A DNA stretch of 15,545 nucleotides. Origin: an uncultured Bacilli bacterium (lineage in GTDB: Bacteria > Bacillota_I > Bacilli_A > RF39 > UBA660). How positions within the stretch are numbered: the first letter of the stretch is position 1; every line of letters starts with the position of its first letter. Both the position numbers and the translations under genes were made by a program. Location of the stretch: assembly GCA_947629425.1 (NCBI GenBank), contig CANRDR010000024.1, forward strand, positions 1 to 15,545, written 5' to 3'. The notes beneath the pieces are model-generated. The model was given only the letters and a program-made list of their open reading frames with translations, had not been told where the DNA came from and did no database searches. Below are positions 8,281 through 15,529 of this stretch, piece by piece.

Positions 8281-9024
8281 ATGCTTAATATAAAAGGTTT
8301 TTATCGTAAAAAAAGTACATATATATATTTAATAATATTTGTGATTTTAATATTTTTTATAATATATTTTAATATAAAAATAAATTCATTAAACTTAAAT
8401 AAAGAATCTTATGAAAATTATTTTATAACAGATACAAATATATTAAAAAATATTAATAAAGATAATATATTATCTATAAAAAAATGCTTTTATTTAGATG
8501 ATAATATAGTTATATCAATAGATAAAGAATTAAATAATAATGAAATTATACAATCTTATTTTATAGATGATAATATAGATTTTATTAAAGAAAATAATTT
8601 AAAAATAATAGATTATAATAATTCTATTTATATTAGTGAAAAAAAATTTAATGAACTTGCTAGTAAATATCAAATTTATTATAAAGTTTATTTAAAAAAG
8701 ATAAAAGATTATGAAGTTTATAATGATATTATAAATAAATCAATTTATAAAAGTATTTCTATTAATTTAGAAGAAAATAAACAAATGATTAAATTCTTTA
8801 ATATATATAAAATTATAGTATGTATTATATTTTTTATTATGATATTAGTAGTAATAATAAATATAATATATGATAATAAAAAATATAATAAAATGTTAAA
8901 ACTATTTGGTTATAGTAAATTAAAAATAATTATAATAACTTTATTAGATATTATAAGTTTAATACTAATATGTTTAATTATAATTTTAATAATATATAGT
9001 TTATTTATGAGAGGTAAAATATGA
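8281..9024 (+). CDS. Short FtsX-like membrane protein lacking the fourth helix (module 1)
   Basis: The protein has 247 residues from ATG 8281, chosen over ATG 8269 because GAGGA at 8271-8275 precedes it at normal spacing. It begins one base after the previous stop. TM1 is about 13-32, followed by a ~140-residue outer region, TM2 175-197, a cytoplasmic loop containing KLFGYSKLK (typical of FtsX coupling loops), and TM3 216-241. The protein then ends, so the usual fourth helix is missing. The stop overlaps the next start (ATGA), which argues against a recent frameshift. The gene is extremely AT-rich (8461-8520 has 8 G+C in 60) and highly diverged. It is best seen as the second permease half of module 1; the match to FtsX is weak outside the loop and helices. 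Confidence 0.7.
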   Translation: MLNIKGFYRKKSTYIYLIIFVILIFFIIYFNIKINSLNLNKESYENYFITDTNILKNINKDNILSIKKCFYLDDNIVISIDKELNNNEIIQSYFIDDNIDFIKENNLKIIDYNNSIYISEKKFNELASKYQIYYKVYLKKIKDYEVYNDIINKSIYKSISINLEENKQMIKFFNIYKIIVCIIFFIMILVVIINIIYDNKKYNKMLKLFGYSKLKIIIITLLDIISLILICLIIILIIYSLFMRGKI

Positions 9025-9632
9025 AAAAATTAATTTTAATATTTATATTTATGTTATTAATTCCATTTACAGTAAATGCTAAAGATAATTTAGTAAAAGT
9101 ATATGTATTTGGTATGACTAATGATACAAGTACTACTGATGGAATAAATGAGTTAAAAAAACTTCCTAGTTACAATAAAAAATTTAAAATAATATTTAAA
9201 GAAACATATATAAAACCTAGTGATACATACATTGGAGATTGGCCTAAAGGAAAAGATTATGATTTAGTAGAAAAGATACAAAATGTGTTTATAAAAGCAG
9301 GTCAAATAAAAAAAGATGAATATAATTTTTATCAAGCACCGTTATTTTTTATTAGTGATAACTTTTATATGAATTCTATTGAAAATGTATCTAATGCAAT
9401 AGATATTGCATATAAAAATGGAGATAAAGATATTGTAGGTTGTGTAATAGATGGAAAAGAAGATTGTACTAAATTAATTAGTGAAAAAGAAAATAAAAAT
9501 AATAATTATTTTAAGAAATTTATAATGTTTGTAATTTTATTTTTTATAGTTATGATTGGAGTTATATTTGTATTTATACTTAAAGATGTTTTAAAAAGGA
9601 GAAGTTATGATAGAATTAAAAAACGTATATAA
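9021..9632 (+). CDS. Membrane-anchored thioredoxin-like protein without catalytic cysteines
   Basis: The protein has 203 residues, with GAGAGG upstream and a 4-base ATGA overlap with the preceding gene. A signal peptide (1-20, ending VNA) is followed by an outer domain (21-160), one C-terminal helix (167-188) and a basic tail inside the cell. The order VKVYVFG strand, helix, KFKIIF strand, AP-LFFISD strand (A106-P107, like the thioredoxin cis-Pro), helix suggests a thioredoxin fold. Where CPxC should be, the sequence reads TNDTST. The only cysteines of the mature protein are C141 and C149. The fold call is my inference from pattern. Its place between two ABC modules suggests a chaperone, receptor or immunity-type partner rather than an oxidoreductase. 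Confidence 0.62.
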   Translation: MKKLILIFIFMLLIPFTVNAKDNLVKVYVFGMTNDTSTTDGINELKKLPSYNKKFKIIFKETYIKPSDTYIGDWPKGKDYDLVEKIQNVFIKAGQIKKDEYNFYQAPLFFISDNFYMNSIENVSNAIDIAYKNGDKDIVGCVIDGKEDCTKLISEKENKNNNYFKKFIMFVILFFIVMIGVIFVFILKDVLKRRSYDRIKKRI

Positions 9633-10281
9633 ATCTTATAAAAAAGATAATAAACAAATTGAAGTATTAAATAATATTAATTATAAATTTAAAGATAAAA
9701 CACTTTATTATATTAATGGCAAATCTGGTGCAGGTAAAAGTACTTTAATTCAAATATTAGGATTACTATTAAATATTGATAAAGGGACTATTTTATTAAA
9801 TGGTAAAGATGTTTCTAAATTAAAGGAAGATGAATTATCTGAAATTAGAAATAAAAGTATTGGTTTTGTTTTTCAATCATATTATTTAAATCCATATATG
9901 AAATCTTATGAAAATGTAATGTTACCTACTTATACAAATAAAAAAATGAATGAATTAGAAAGAAAAAATTTATCATATAAATTATTAAAACTTGTTGATT
10001 TAGAAGATAGAATTAATCATTATCCTAAAGAATTATCAGGTGGAGAACAACAGAGAGTTTCTATTGCAAGAGCATTAATTAATAATCCATCTATTATATT
10101 AGCAGATGAACCTACAGGTTCTTTAGATCCTGAAAATGAAATTATTGTGCTAAAATATTTAAAACATTTAAAAGAAATGGGCAAATGTGTAATTGTAGTA
10201 AGTCATAGTAAAGTAGTAGAAAAATATGCTGATATTACTTTAGAATTAAATAATCATAATATTGTAGAGGTAAAAAAATGA
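9607..10281 (+). CDS. ABC transporter ATPase, MacB/LolD type (module 2)
   Basis: The protein has 224 residues. The start overlaps the previous gene by 26 bases and has AGGAG at 9597-9601 with 5-base spacing. Walker A is GKSGAGKS (38-45), the Q-loop Gln Q90, the signature LSGGE (143-147), Walker B ADEPTG with E168, and the switch His H200. It is closely similar to the module 1 ATPase, including a 29-base identical DNA stretch over the signature helix (10049-10077 versus 6822-6850). It stops as ATGA inside the next start codon, so it is translationally coupled to its permease. It should energise the two permeases that follow. Confidence 0.93.
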   Translation: MIELKNVYKSYKKDNKQIEVLNNINYKFKDKTLYYINGKSGAGKSTLIQILGLLLNIDKGTILLNGKDVSKLKEDELSEIRNKSIGFVFQSYYLNPYMKSYENVMLPTYTNKKMNELERKNLSYKLLKLVDLEDRINHYPKELSGGEQQRVSIARALINNPSIILADEPTGSLDPENEIIVLKYLKHLKEMGKCVIVVSHSKVVEKYADITLELNNHNIVEVKK

Positions 10282-11501
10282 AAAATTCTTTTAAAATTGC
10301 CAAAAAGTTACTATTTAGAAATAAAATGACAAAAATAAATATAATTTTTATAACTTTAATGATGCTTTTAATGATATTTTTATTTACGTATAAAGAAACA
10401 ATAAAAAACTATTTAAATAAAGATATTTATGATAGAATTTTTAACAATTATCTTGCATTTAAAGTAAGAAATGATGACAAAGATTGGACAAAAGAAGAAG
10501 TTGATGCAATGCAAGAAGAAATAAGAAAAATACCACATGTTTTGTTTACTACATATCAGTATGCCTTCGCATCCTTTTTACAAGTTCCACAATTCAAAAA
10601 TGATAAAATATATGGAAATATGATAGGATATGTTGCTTCTAATGAAACATTGCCAAAAATAGTGAGTGGTACAAACTTTCCTGATGATAAGGGAAACTAT
10701 TTAGTTTGTCCCGAAAATTTTTATCCTACATTCGTTGAAACGCTTAATAAAAAGTTAACAAAAGATGATAAAGTTGATTTAACAAGTTATTTAAATAAAG
10801 AAATTACTATACATTTTAGTACATATAAAAGCGTACCTAAAACTCTTGATTTTAAACTTGTTGGATTATATAAAAATAGTGATTATACATATGATGAATA
10901 TACATGTTTTATAAATAGGTCCTCGATGATTAATGTTGGAAAAACATTATATGAAGGAGAGTATGACCCTATAAGACATATAGATGCAATAGATGAACAA
11001 ACTAATATTTTTTATATTATAGATGATTATAAAAATGAACCTTATGTTACAAAAAAATTAGAAGATTTGGGATATATAGTGGAAGATGGATATGATTTTT
11101 CATTAGATAATTATTATAAATTAATTACAGTATTAAATATATTTATAATTTTAGTGATAGTATGTATTTTAATAATAGAAATTATATTGTTTAGAAAGAT
11201 AAAAATAGAAAACGAAAATAATTTTAATTTATTACATGTATTAGGTTTCAAAAAGAAAGATATTTTTAAAGTATTTATGTTTTCTAATTTAATTCAAATA
11301 TTTATATCATTAATTATTTCTGTACTTATTCTATTTATAGGATTAGGAATACTAAAATATATAATAAATATATATCCATTTATTTTTGCAAAACATAGAA
11401 TATGTGTTAATTATTATTCTATATTAATAGTTGTTGTTATAACAATTATATCATCATTAATTAATTATTTTAGTATTAAAAATAAATGGAGAATTATATG
11501 A
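10278..11501 (+). CDS. FtsX/MacB-type ABC permease (module 2, large subunit)
   Basis: The protein has 407 residues, with AGAGGT seven to eight bases before the start. Topology is TM1 20-37, a large outer domain (about 40-280), TM2 282-304, TM3 334-358, TM4 380-399, with the coupling-loop motif LLHVLGFKKKD (318-328). The outer domain contains VSGTNFPDDKGNYLVCPENF (129-148), resembling the 'G..P....EV.L' part of MacB periplasmic-core domains. It has slightly higher G+C and seems better conserved than its partner at 11498. It is paralogous to the permease at 7050 and presumably forms a heteromeric complex with the next protein and the 9607 ATPase. Confidence 0.87.
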   Translation: MKNSFKIAKKLLFRNKMTKINIIFITLMMLLMIFLFTYKETIKNYLNKDIYDRIFNNYLAFKVRNDDKDWTKEEVDAMQEEIRKIPHVLFTTYQYAFASFLQVPQFKNDKIYGNMIGYVASNETLPKIVSGTNFPDDKGNYLVCPENFYPTFVETLNKKLTKDDKVDLTSYLNKEITIHFSTYKSVPKTLDFKLVGLYKNSDYTYDEYTCFINRSSMINVGKTLYEGEYDPIRHIDAIDEQTNIFYIIDDYKNEPYVTKKLEDLGYIVEDGYDFSLDNYYKLITVLNIFIILVIVCILIIEIILFRKIKIENENNFNLLHVLGFKKKDIFKVFMFSNLIQIFISLIISVLILFIGLGILKYIINIYPFIFAKHRICVNYYSILIVVVITIISSLINYFSIKNKWRII

Positions 11502-12511
11502 AACTACTAGTATTTAGTTCTTTTAGAGATAAAAAGAAAACTATTATATATACTTTATTAATTATATTAATATTTATATTAAGTTTGATATTATGTATAA
11601 ATTATGAATATTATGATTATCAAATAAATTATATAGTGGGTGGTAAAGAAATTAATAGGGGATTAGTTTTATATTATGATAAAAATAATATAGAAAATTT
11701 TATTAATAATTTAAAATATATAGAAAGTTATGAACCATTATATAAAGAATCAAAAATAAAAAATAATAATACTACTTATTTAATTAATTCTAATTTTCAA
11801 AAGGAAATAGTTTATGGAAGAAATATAAAAAAAGATAATGAAATATTAGTATCTTTACTATATTTAGAAAATAATAATTTAAATTATAATGATATACTAA
11901 ATACTAATATAAAATTAACAGTAAATAAAAATAATTATGATTTTAAAATAGTAGGAGTTACAAATGATAATCATGCTCATTTTTATATAAATAATAATTC
12001 ATATGAAAGAATTTTAAATATAAAACCAAATAAATATTATATATTAGTAAATTCATATATAAATGTTGAACAAGTTATAAATAATATTGAAAGTAAAGAT
12101 TATACTGTAGAATATTATGATTCTGGAAATTTATATGAAATAGAAGATATAAAAATTGTTAAAAAGAAGTATATATATTTATTTATATTTTTACTTATAT
12201 TATTAATGTTATTCTATAAATTTATAATAAAAAATATATTTAATTCAGAAGAAAAAAATATAAGTTTATATAAATCAATAGGTTTTAAAACTAAATATAT
12301 AAAAAATATTATTATAAATAAAATTCTAATAATGTTAACATATTCATACTTATTTATATTTCTTATATCATTAATAATATCAAGTATTTTAAATAAAAAG
12401 TATTTAACTTATTTTATTATTTTTAAATATATTAGTTTAATATATATTATTATGATAATCCTATTAATTTTTGAAAGTTTTAATATGAAAAAGAAAATAA
12501 AAATTATATAA
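11498..12511 (+). CDS. FtsX-like ABC permease (module 2, second subunit)
   Basis: The protein has 337 residues from ATG 11498, which overlaps the previous stop as ATGA and has GGAG at 11488-11491. ATG 11486 is in frame but has no such site. TM1 is 16-34, the outer domain about 35-222, TM2 225-245, TM3 274-298 and TM4 305-326, with loop SLYKSIGFKTKYIKN (256-270) in the FtsX coupling position. YGRNIKKDNEILVS (106-119) resembles the MacB core-domain motif 'GR.p...nEi.ls'. It is the last gene of the operon. I see no strong terminator after it, only an A/T-only weak dyad, so some readthrough into 12574 is possible. Confidence 0.82.
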   Translation: MKLLVFSSFRDKKKTIIYTLLIILIFILSLILCINYEYYDYQINYIVGGKEINRGLVLYYDKNNIENFINNLKYIESYEPLYKESKIKNNNTTYLINSNFQKEIVYGRNIKKDNEILVSLLYLENNNLNYNDILNTNIKLTVNKNNYDFKIVGVTNDNHAHFYINNNSYERILNIKPNKYYILVNSYINVEQVINNIESKDYTVEYYDSGNLYEIEDIKIVKKKYIYLFIFLLILLMLFYKFIIKNIFNSEEKNISLYKSIGFKTKYIKNIIINKILIMLTYSYLFIFLISLIISSILNKKYLTYFIIFKYISLIYIIMIILLIFESFNMKKKIKII

Positions 12512-12526
12512 AATTTAAAAAATTTA

Positions 12527-12556
12527 TAGACAAAAAATAAAAAATTGATATATAAT
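12527..12556 (+). promoter_or_regulatory. Promoter of the small hypothetical gene
   Basis: TAGACA (12527-12532) and TATAAT (12551-12556) are separated by 18 bases and lie just before AAGGTGAT and the start codon, implying a very short leader. Confidence 0.6.
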
Positions 12557-12573
12557 TTAATTAAGGTGATAGT

Positions 12574-12984
12574 ATGAAGTTAGATAGTATAGATAATATA
12601 ATAATTAATTTAGATAATAATAAAACTATCATCGCTAAAAATAATATGTTTGATAAATTATATGTTTCTAATATAGATAATAATGGAGATATAATTCCAT
12701 ATGATAAAATAGATGAAACACTATTAAGTAACTTTTTTATGATAAAACTAAAAAATAAAGTAATAGAATATAATTTAACTAATAAAGAATTAAAAGAAAA
12801 TGCATTTAATTTAATTAAGAATAATAAATCTATAAGTAGTATAATAATAAATTTCAAAAATGGAAATTCAATTCCTTTTATAATAAGTTCAAATAATATG
12901 TTTGAAAGTTTTAAAATAAAAAATGATTTATGTATTATACAAAGTGAATATAATATAAAATATTATGAAAACTTATTTAGTTAG
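12574..12984 (+). CDS. Hypothetical protein with an internal repeat
   Basis: The protein has 136 residues, with AAGGTGAT (12563-12570) three bases before ATG 12574. There is no signal peptide, membrane helix or cysteine cluster, so it is probably cytosolic. Two parts resemble each other: IIINLDNNKTI...NNMFDKLYVSN near residues 9-33, and IIINFKNGNSI...NNMFESFKIKN near 90-116. This suggests a duplicated small beta-rich unit. I do not recognise the family. It follows the double ABC operon and has its own promoter, so it may be an accessory or immunity-type partner, but nothing in the sequence proves a link. Confidence 0.75.
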   Translation: MKLDSIDNIIINLDNNKTIIAKNNMFDKLYVSNIDNNGDIIPYDKIDETLLSNFFMIKLKNKVIEYNLTNKELKENAFNLIKNNKSISSIIINFKNGNSIPFIISSNNMFESFKIKNDLCIIQSEYNIKYYENLFS

Positions 12985-13050
12985 TTTAAAATTAAAAAAA
13001 ATTATATAAATTTATAAATTTTATTGGTTTAGACATTTTTTTAATATATT

Positions 13051-13079
13051 TAGACACAGTAAATTAAAAAAAATATATT
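13051..13079 (+). promoter_or_regulatory. Possible upstream promoter in the ackA leader region
   Basis: TAGACA (13051-13056) and TATATT (13074-13079) are 17 bases apart. A transcript from here would start near 13086 and meet the hairpin at 13116-13143, giving a short RNA or an attenuated ackA leader. Confidence 0.35.
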
Positions 13080-13115
13080 TTAGTTTATAATATAATCAAG
13101 TCCCTTTTTTTTAAA

Positions 13116-13143
13116 CAGTATAATTTATATTATACTGCTTTTT
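13116..13143 (+). terminator. Hairpin with T run upstream of ackA
   Basis: A perfect 9-bp stem, CAGTATAAT (13116-13124) and ATTATACTG (13129-13137), has a 4-base loop and is followed by CTTTTT. It fits an intrinsic terminator for RNA entering from upstream. It lies before the ackA promoter, so it insulates ackA or acts as an attenuator. Confidence 0.65.
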
Positions 13144-13149
13144 ATTTGA

Positions 13150-13178
13150 TTGTTTTTTTATTATTTATTTGATACAAT
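13150..13178 (+). promoter_or_regulatory. ackA-nrnA promoter, extended -10
   Basis: TTGTTT (13150-13155), a 17-base spacer and TGATACAAT (TG at 13170-13171, -10 at 13173-13178) form an extended -10 promoter about 24 bases before the ackA start. Confidence 0.6.
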
Positions 13179-13201
13179 GTTTCATGAAAGGTGAAATTAT
13201 A

Positions 13202-14398
13202 ATGAAAATATTAAGTGTAAATGCTGGTTCATCTTCTTTAAAGTTTACTTTATTTGAGATGCCAGAAGGTAAAGAATTAATTGGGGGTACTTTTGAAAAA
13301 ATAGGTTTATCAGATAGTTTTTATTCTATTAAATTAAATGGAGAAAAAAATAAATATGTTGAAAGTGTAAAAAATCATTCTGATGCTGTTAAAATATTAA
13401 TAGATGAATTATTAAAAAATAAAGTTATTGAAACTTTAGATGATATTGATGGAGTAGGACATAGATTAGTACATGGTGGAGAGATATATTCTAAAAGCGT
13501 TATAATTGATGATGAAGTTATAAATGCTGTTAATGATTTATCTCCTTTAGCACCACTTCATAATCCTGCTAATTTAATAGGCGTTAAAGCATTTATGGAA
13601 GCGTTAAATGATACACCTAATGTTGGTGTATTTGATACTGCATTTCATCAAACTATGCCAAAAGAAAATTATTTATATGGAGTGCCATTAGATTGGTATA
13701 AAGAAAATAAGGTAAGAAAATATGGATTTCATGGAACAAGTCATAAATATATAACTGAAACTATGAAGAAAAAATTAAATAAAGATAATGTTAATTTGAT
13801 AATATGTCATATTGGTTCAGGTGGTTCATTATGTGCTGTTAAAGATGGTGTAAGTTTTGATACAACTATGGGATTTACTCCTAATGCAGGAATAATGATG
13901 GGAACACGTTCAGGAGATATTGATTATTCATTTATTCCATATATAATGAAAGAAAGAAATATTTCTTTAGAAAGTGTAGATAATGCTTTAAATAAAGAAA
14001 GTGGACTATTAGGTATAAGTGGTGTTTCAAGTGATCATAGAGATGTAGAAGATGCCATGAAAAATGGAAATGATTGTGCTTTGCTTGCTAATACTATGTA
14101 TGTAAATAGAATAGTATCTTTCATTGCTAAGTATTATGTAGAACTTAATGGTAATGTTGATGCAATAGTATTTACTGCAGGATTAGGAGAAAATGCAATA
14201 GATTTTAGACGTGAAGTAATGGAAAAATTAAAATGTTTAGGTATCATAATAGATAATGATGCTAATAATAATATTGCAGGATTTAAAGAGGTTCATGAAG
14301 GAATTATATCAACAAGTGATTCTAAGGTTTCAGTATATGTAATTCCTACTAATGAAGAATTAATGATTGCATTAGATACTTATAATTTAATAAAATAG
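13202..14398 (+). CDS. ackA: Acetate kinase
   Basis: The protein has 398 residues, the usual length. ATG 13202 gives the canonical N-terminus MKILSVNAGSSSLKF and has AAAGGTGA at 13187-13194; a TTG at 13169 is in frame but unneeded. It interconverts acetyl phosphate + ADP and acetate + ATP in the cytosol, the ATP-yielding end of fermentation. Visible active-site residues by family alignment are N7, R88 (GHRLVHGGE), H120, D145 (FDTAFHQT), H177 (YGFHGTSH), R236 (GTRSGDID) and the C-terminal FTAGLGENA block. The phosphate-binding motif reads HIGSGGS rather than the common HLGNGAS/S, placing Ser at a usual Asn. Phosphotransacetylase is not adjacent. It shares a transcript with the DHH phosphoesterase gene 15 bases downstream. 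Confidence 0.97.
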   Translation: MKILSVNAGSSSLKFTLFEMPEGKELIGGTFEKIGLSDSFYSIKLNGEKNKYVESVKNHSDAVKILIDELLKNKVIETLDDIDGVGHRLVHGGEIYSKSVIIDDEVINAVNDLSPLAPLHNPANLIGVKAFMEALNDTPNVGVFDTAFHQTMPKENYLYGVPLDWYKENKVRKYGFHGTSHKYITETMKKKLNKDNVNLIICHIGSGGSLCAVKDGVSFDTTMGFTPNAGIMMGTRSGDIDYSFIPYIMKERNISLESVDNALNKESGLLGISGVSSDHRDVEDAMKNGNDCALLANTMYVNRIVSFIAKYYVELNGNVDAIVFTAGLGENAIDFRREVMEKLKCLGIIIDNDANNNIAGFKEVHEGIISTSDSKVSVYVIPTNEELMIALDTYNLIK

Positions 14399-14413
14399 AA
14401 GAGGTTATTCATT

Positions 14414-15376
14414 ATGGATAAAATAATGAAACAAATAATAAAAACAATATCAAATTATAAAAATATAGTTATTGCAAGACATATAGGCCCAGATCCTGAT
14501 GCTGTTGCAAGTCAAATTGCTCTAAGAGATTCTATTAAAAAAACATATCCTAATAAATCTGTTTATGCAGTAGGAAATATGGTTTCAAGATTTAAATATT
14601 TTGGTTCATTAGATAAAATAGATGATAAAACTTTAGAAAAACCATTACTAATAATATTAGATGTCCCTAATAAATCAAGAATTGAAGGAATAAATTATGA
14701 AAATTACGATTATGTAATTAGAATAGATCATCATCCAAATGTAGAAAATATTGCAAATTTAGAATTAGTAAATGAAAAAAGTAGTAGTACATGTGAATTA
14801 ATAACAGAATTAATTTATAATTCTAAATTAAAAATAGATAAAGAAATAGCAGGAAATTTATTTTTAGGAATAGTTGCAGATAGTGATAGATTTTTACTTG
14901 GATATACTACTCCTAAAACATTTAAATTAGTAACTAAATTAATAGAAGATTTTAATTTAAATTTAAAAGAATTATATGATAAATTATATGAAAGACCTAT
15001 AAATGAAGTTAGATTTCAATCTTATATAGCATTAAATATGACTATAACAGAAAATAATTTTGGATATATTAAATTAGATAAAAAAATTATAGAAGAATTT
15101 AACGTAGATTCGTCAAGTGCTTCTAATATGATAAATAATTTTAATTTTATAAAAGAATTATATTGTTGGGCATTTAGTAGTTATGATGAAAAAAATGAAT
15201 TATATAAAATTAATATTAGAAGTAGAGGTCCAATTATAAATGATATTGCACAAAACTATAATGGTGGTGGACATAAGTATGCATCTGGTGCAAGAATAAA
15301 AGATGAAAGAGATGTAGATAATTTATTTAAAGAATTAGATTTGGCTTGTAAAAAATATAAAGATAGTCTTGAATGA
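14414..15376 (+). CDS. nrnA: NrnA-type DHH/DHHA1 phosphoesterase (nanoRNase / pAp phosphatase)
   Basis: The protein has 320 residues, close to the family norm, with AAGAGG at 14399-14404 as ribosome site. The DHH domain has HIGPDPDAVAS (H23, D27, D29), D83 (ILDVPN), IDHH (D105-H107) and D156 (GIVADSDRF), which bind two Mn2+ ions. The DHHA1 domain carries the substrate-binding GGGH (284-287) after RSRGPIINDIAQ. Relatives degrade 2-5-nt RNAs and dephosphorylate pAp; NrnA is the expected assignment, but c-di-AMP/pApA-type phosphodiesterases share this core. The membrane and GGDEF parts of GdpP are absent. The stop codon lies in the terminator hairpin. Confidence 0.93.
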   Translation: MDKIMKQIIKTISNYKNIVIARHIGPDPDAVASQIALRDSIKKTYPNKSVYAVGNMVSRFKYFGSLDKIDDKTLEKPLLIILDVPNKSRIEGINYENYDYVIRIDHHPNVENIANLELVNEKSSSTCELITELIYNSKLKIDKEIAGNLFLGIVADSDRFLLGYTTPKTFKLVTKLIEDFNLNLKELYDKLYERPINEVRFQSYIALNMTITENNFGYIKLDKKIIEEFNVDSSSASNMINNFNFIKELYCWAFSSYDEKNELYKINIRSRGPIINDIAQNYNGGGHKYASGARIKDERDVDNLFKELDLACKKYKDSLE

Positions 15377-15384
15377 CTATTTTT
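15361..15384 (+). terminator. Terminator of the ackA-nrnA operon
   Basis: ATAGTC (15363-15368) pairs with GACTAT (15375-15380) around a TTGAAT loop. Flanking A/T pairs extend the stem, which leads into TTTT. The nrnA TGA stop is part of the structure. Confidence 0.7.
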
Positions 15385-15387
15385 ATT

Positions 15388-15405
15388 TATACTAAAGTTA
15401 GTATA
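15388..15405. promoter_or_regulatory. Perfect dyad, putative operator
   Basis: TATACTAA and TTAGTATA form 8-bp inverted arms with a 2-base centre, ending four bases before a -35 box. Size and position suit a dimeric repressor or activator site. Confidence 0.5.
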
Positions 15406-15408
15406 TAC

Positions 15409-15437
15409 TTGTAAATGATAAATATTTGTAGTATTAT
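15409..15437 (+). promoter_or_regulatory. Promoter for a gene beyond the window end
   Basis: TTGTAA (15409-15414) and TATTAT (15432-15437) are exactly 17 bases apart, after the nrnA terminator and next to the dyad. Transcription would start near 15444 and run into the leader at 15445-15545. Confidence 0.45.
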
Positions 15438-15481
15438 TTATGTAGAGTAAGAAAGTACTCAAAAATTAAAAAATTATATAC

Positions 15482-15512
15482 GAAGGATTGAATTATATAA
15501 CCAATCTCCTTC
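15482..15512 (+). other. Stem-loop in the downstream leader
   Basis: GAAGG and ATTG (15482-15490) can pair with CAAT and CCTTC (15502-15512) with a 2-base bulge. An additional small hairpin GAGTA/TACTC lies at 15445-15460. No known riboswitch core is recognised. Confidence 0.35.
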
Positions 15513-15515
15513 AGA

Positions 15516-15529
15516 AGAACATTTGTTCG
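15516..15529. promoter_or_regulatory. LexA/DinR-type SOS box candidate
   Basis: AGAACATTTGTTCG contains the perfect GAAC-N4-GTTC core of the Gram-positive LexA box and differs slightly from the full Bacillus consensus. The regulated gene would be outside the window. Confidence 0.45.

Larger units (their letters stand above)
12985..13201 (+). other. 217-base intergenic region with promoters and dyads
   Basis: No credible coding sequence is present. It holds an A/T-only palindrome AAATTTATAAATTT (13008-13021) that may weakly end the 12574 transcript, two copies of TTTAGACA (ending at 13035 and 13056), overlapping TATAAT boxes (13086-13096), a hairpin, and the ackA promoter. Confidence 0.6.

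Noticed and set aside
8281..9632. Frameshift splitting one four-helix permease into the 8281 and 9021 genes
   Set aside because: The second gene starts with its own signal peptide and ribosome site, and its domain does not continue the permease; ATGA coupling looks native.
12512..12526. Terminator between the ABC operon and the 12574 gene
   Set aside because: Only an A/T-only imperfect dyad without a T run is present.
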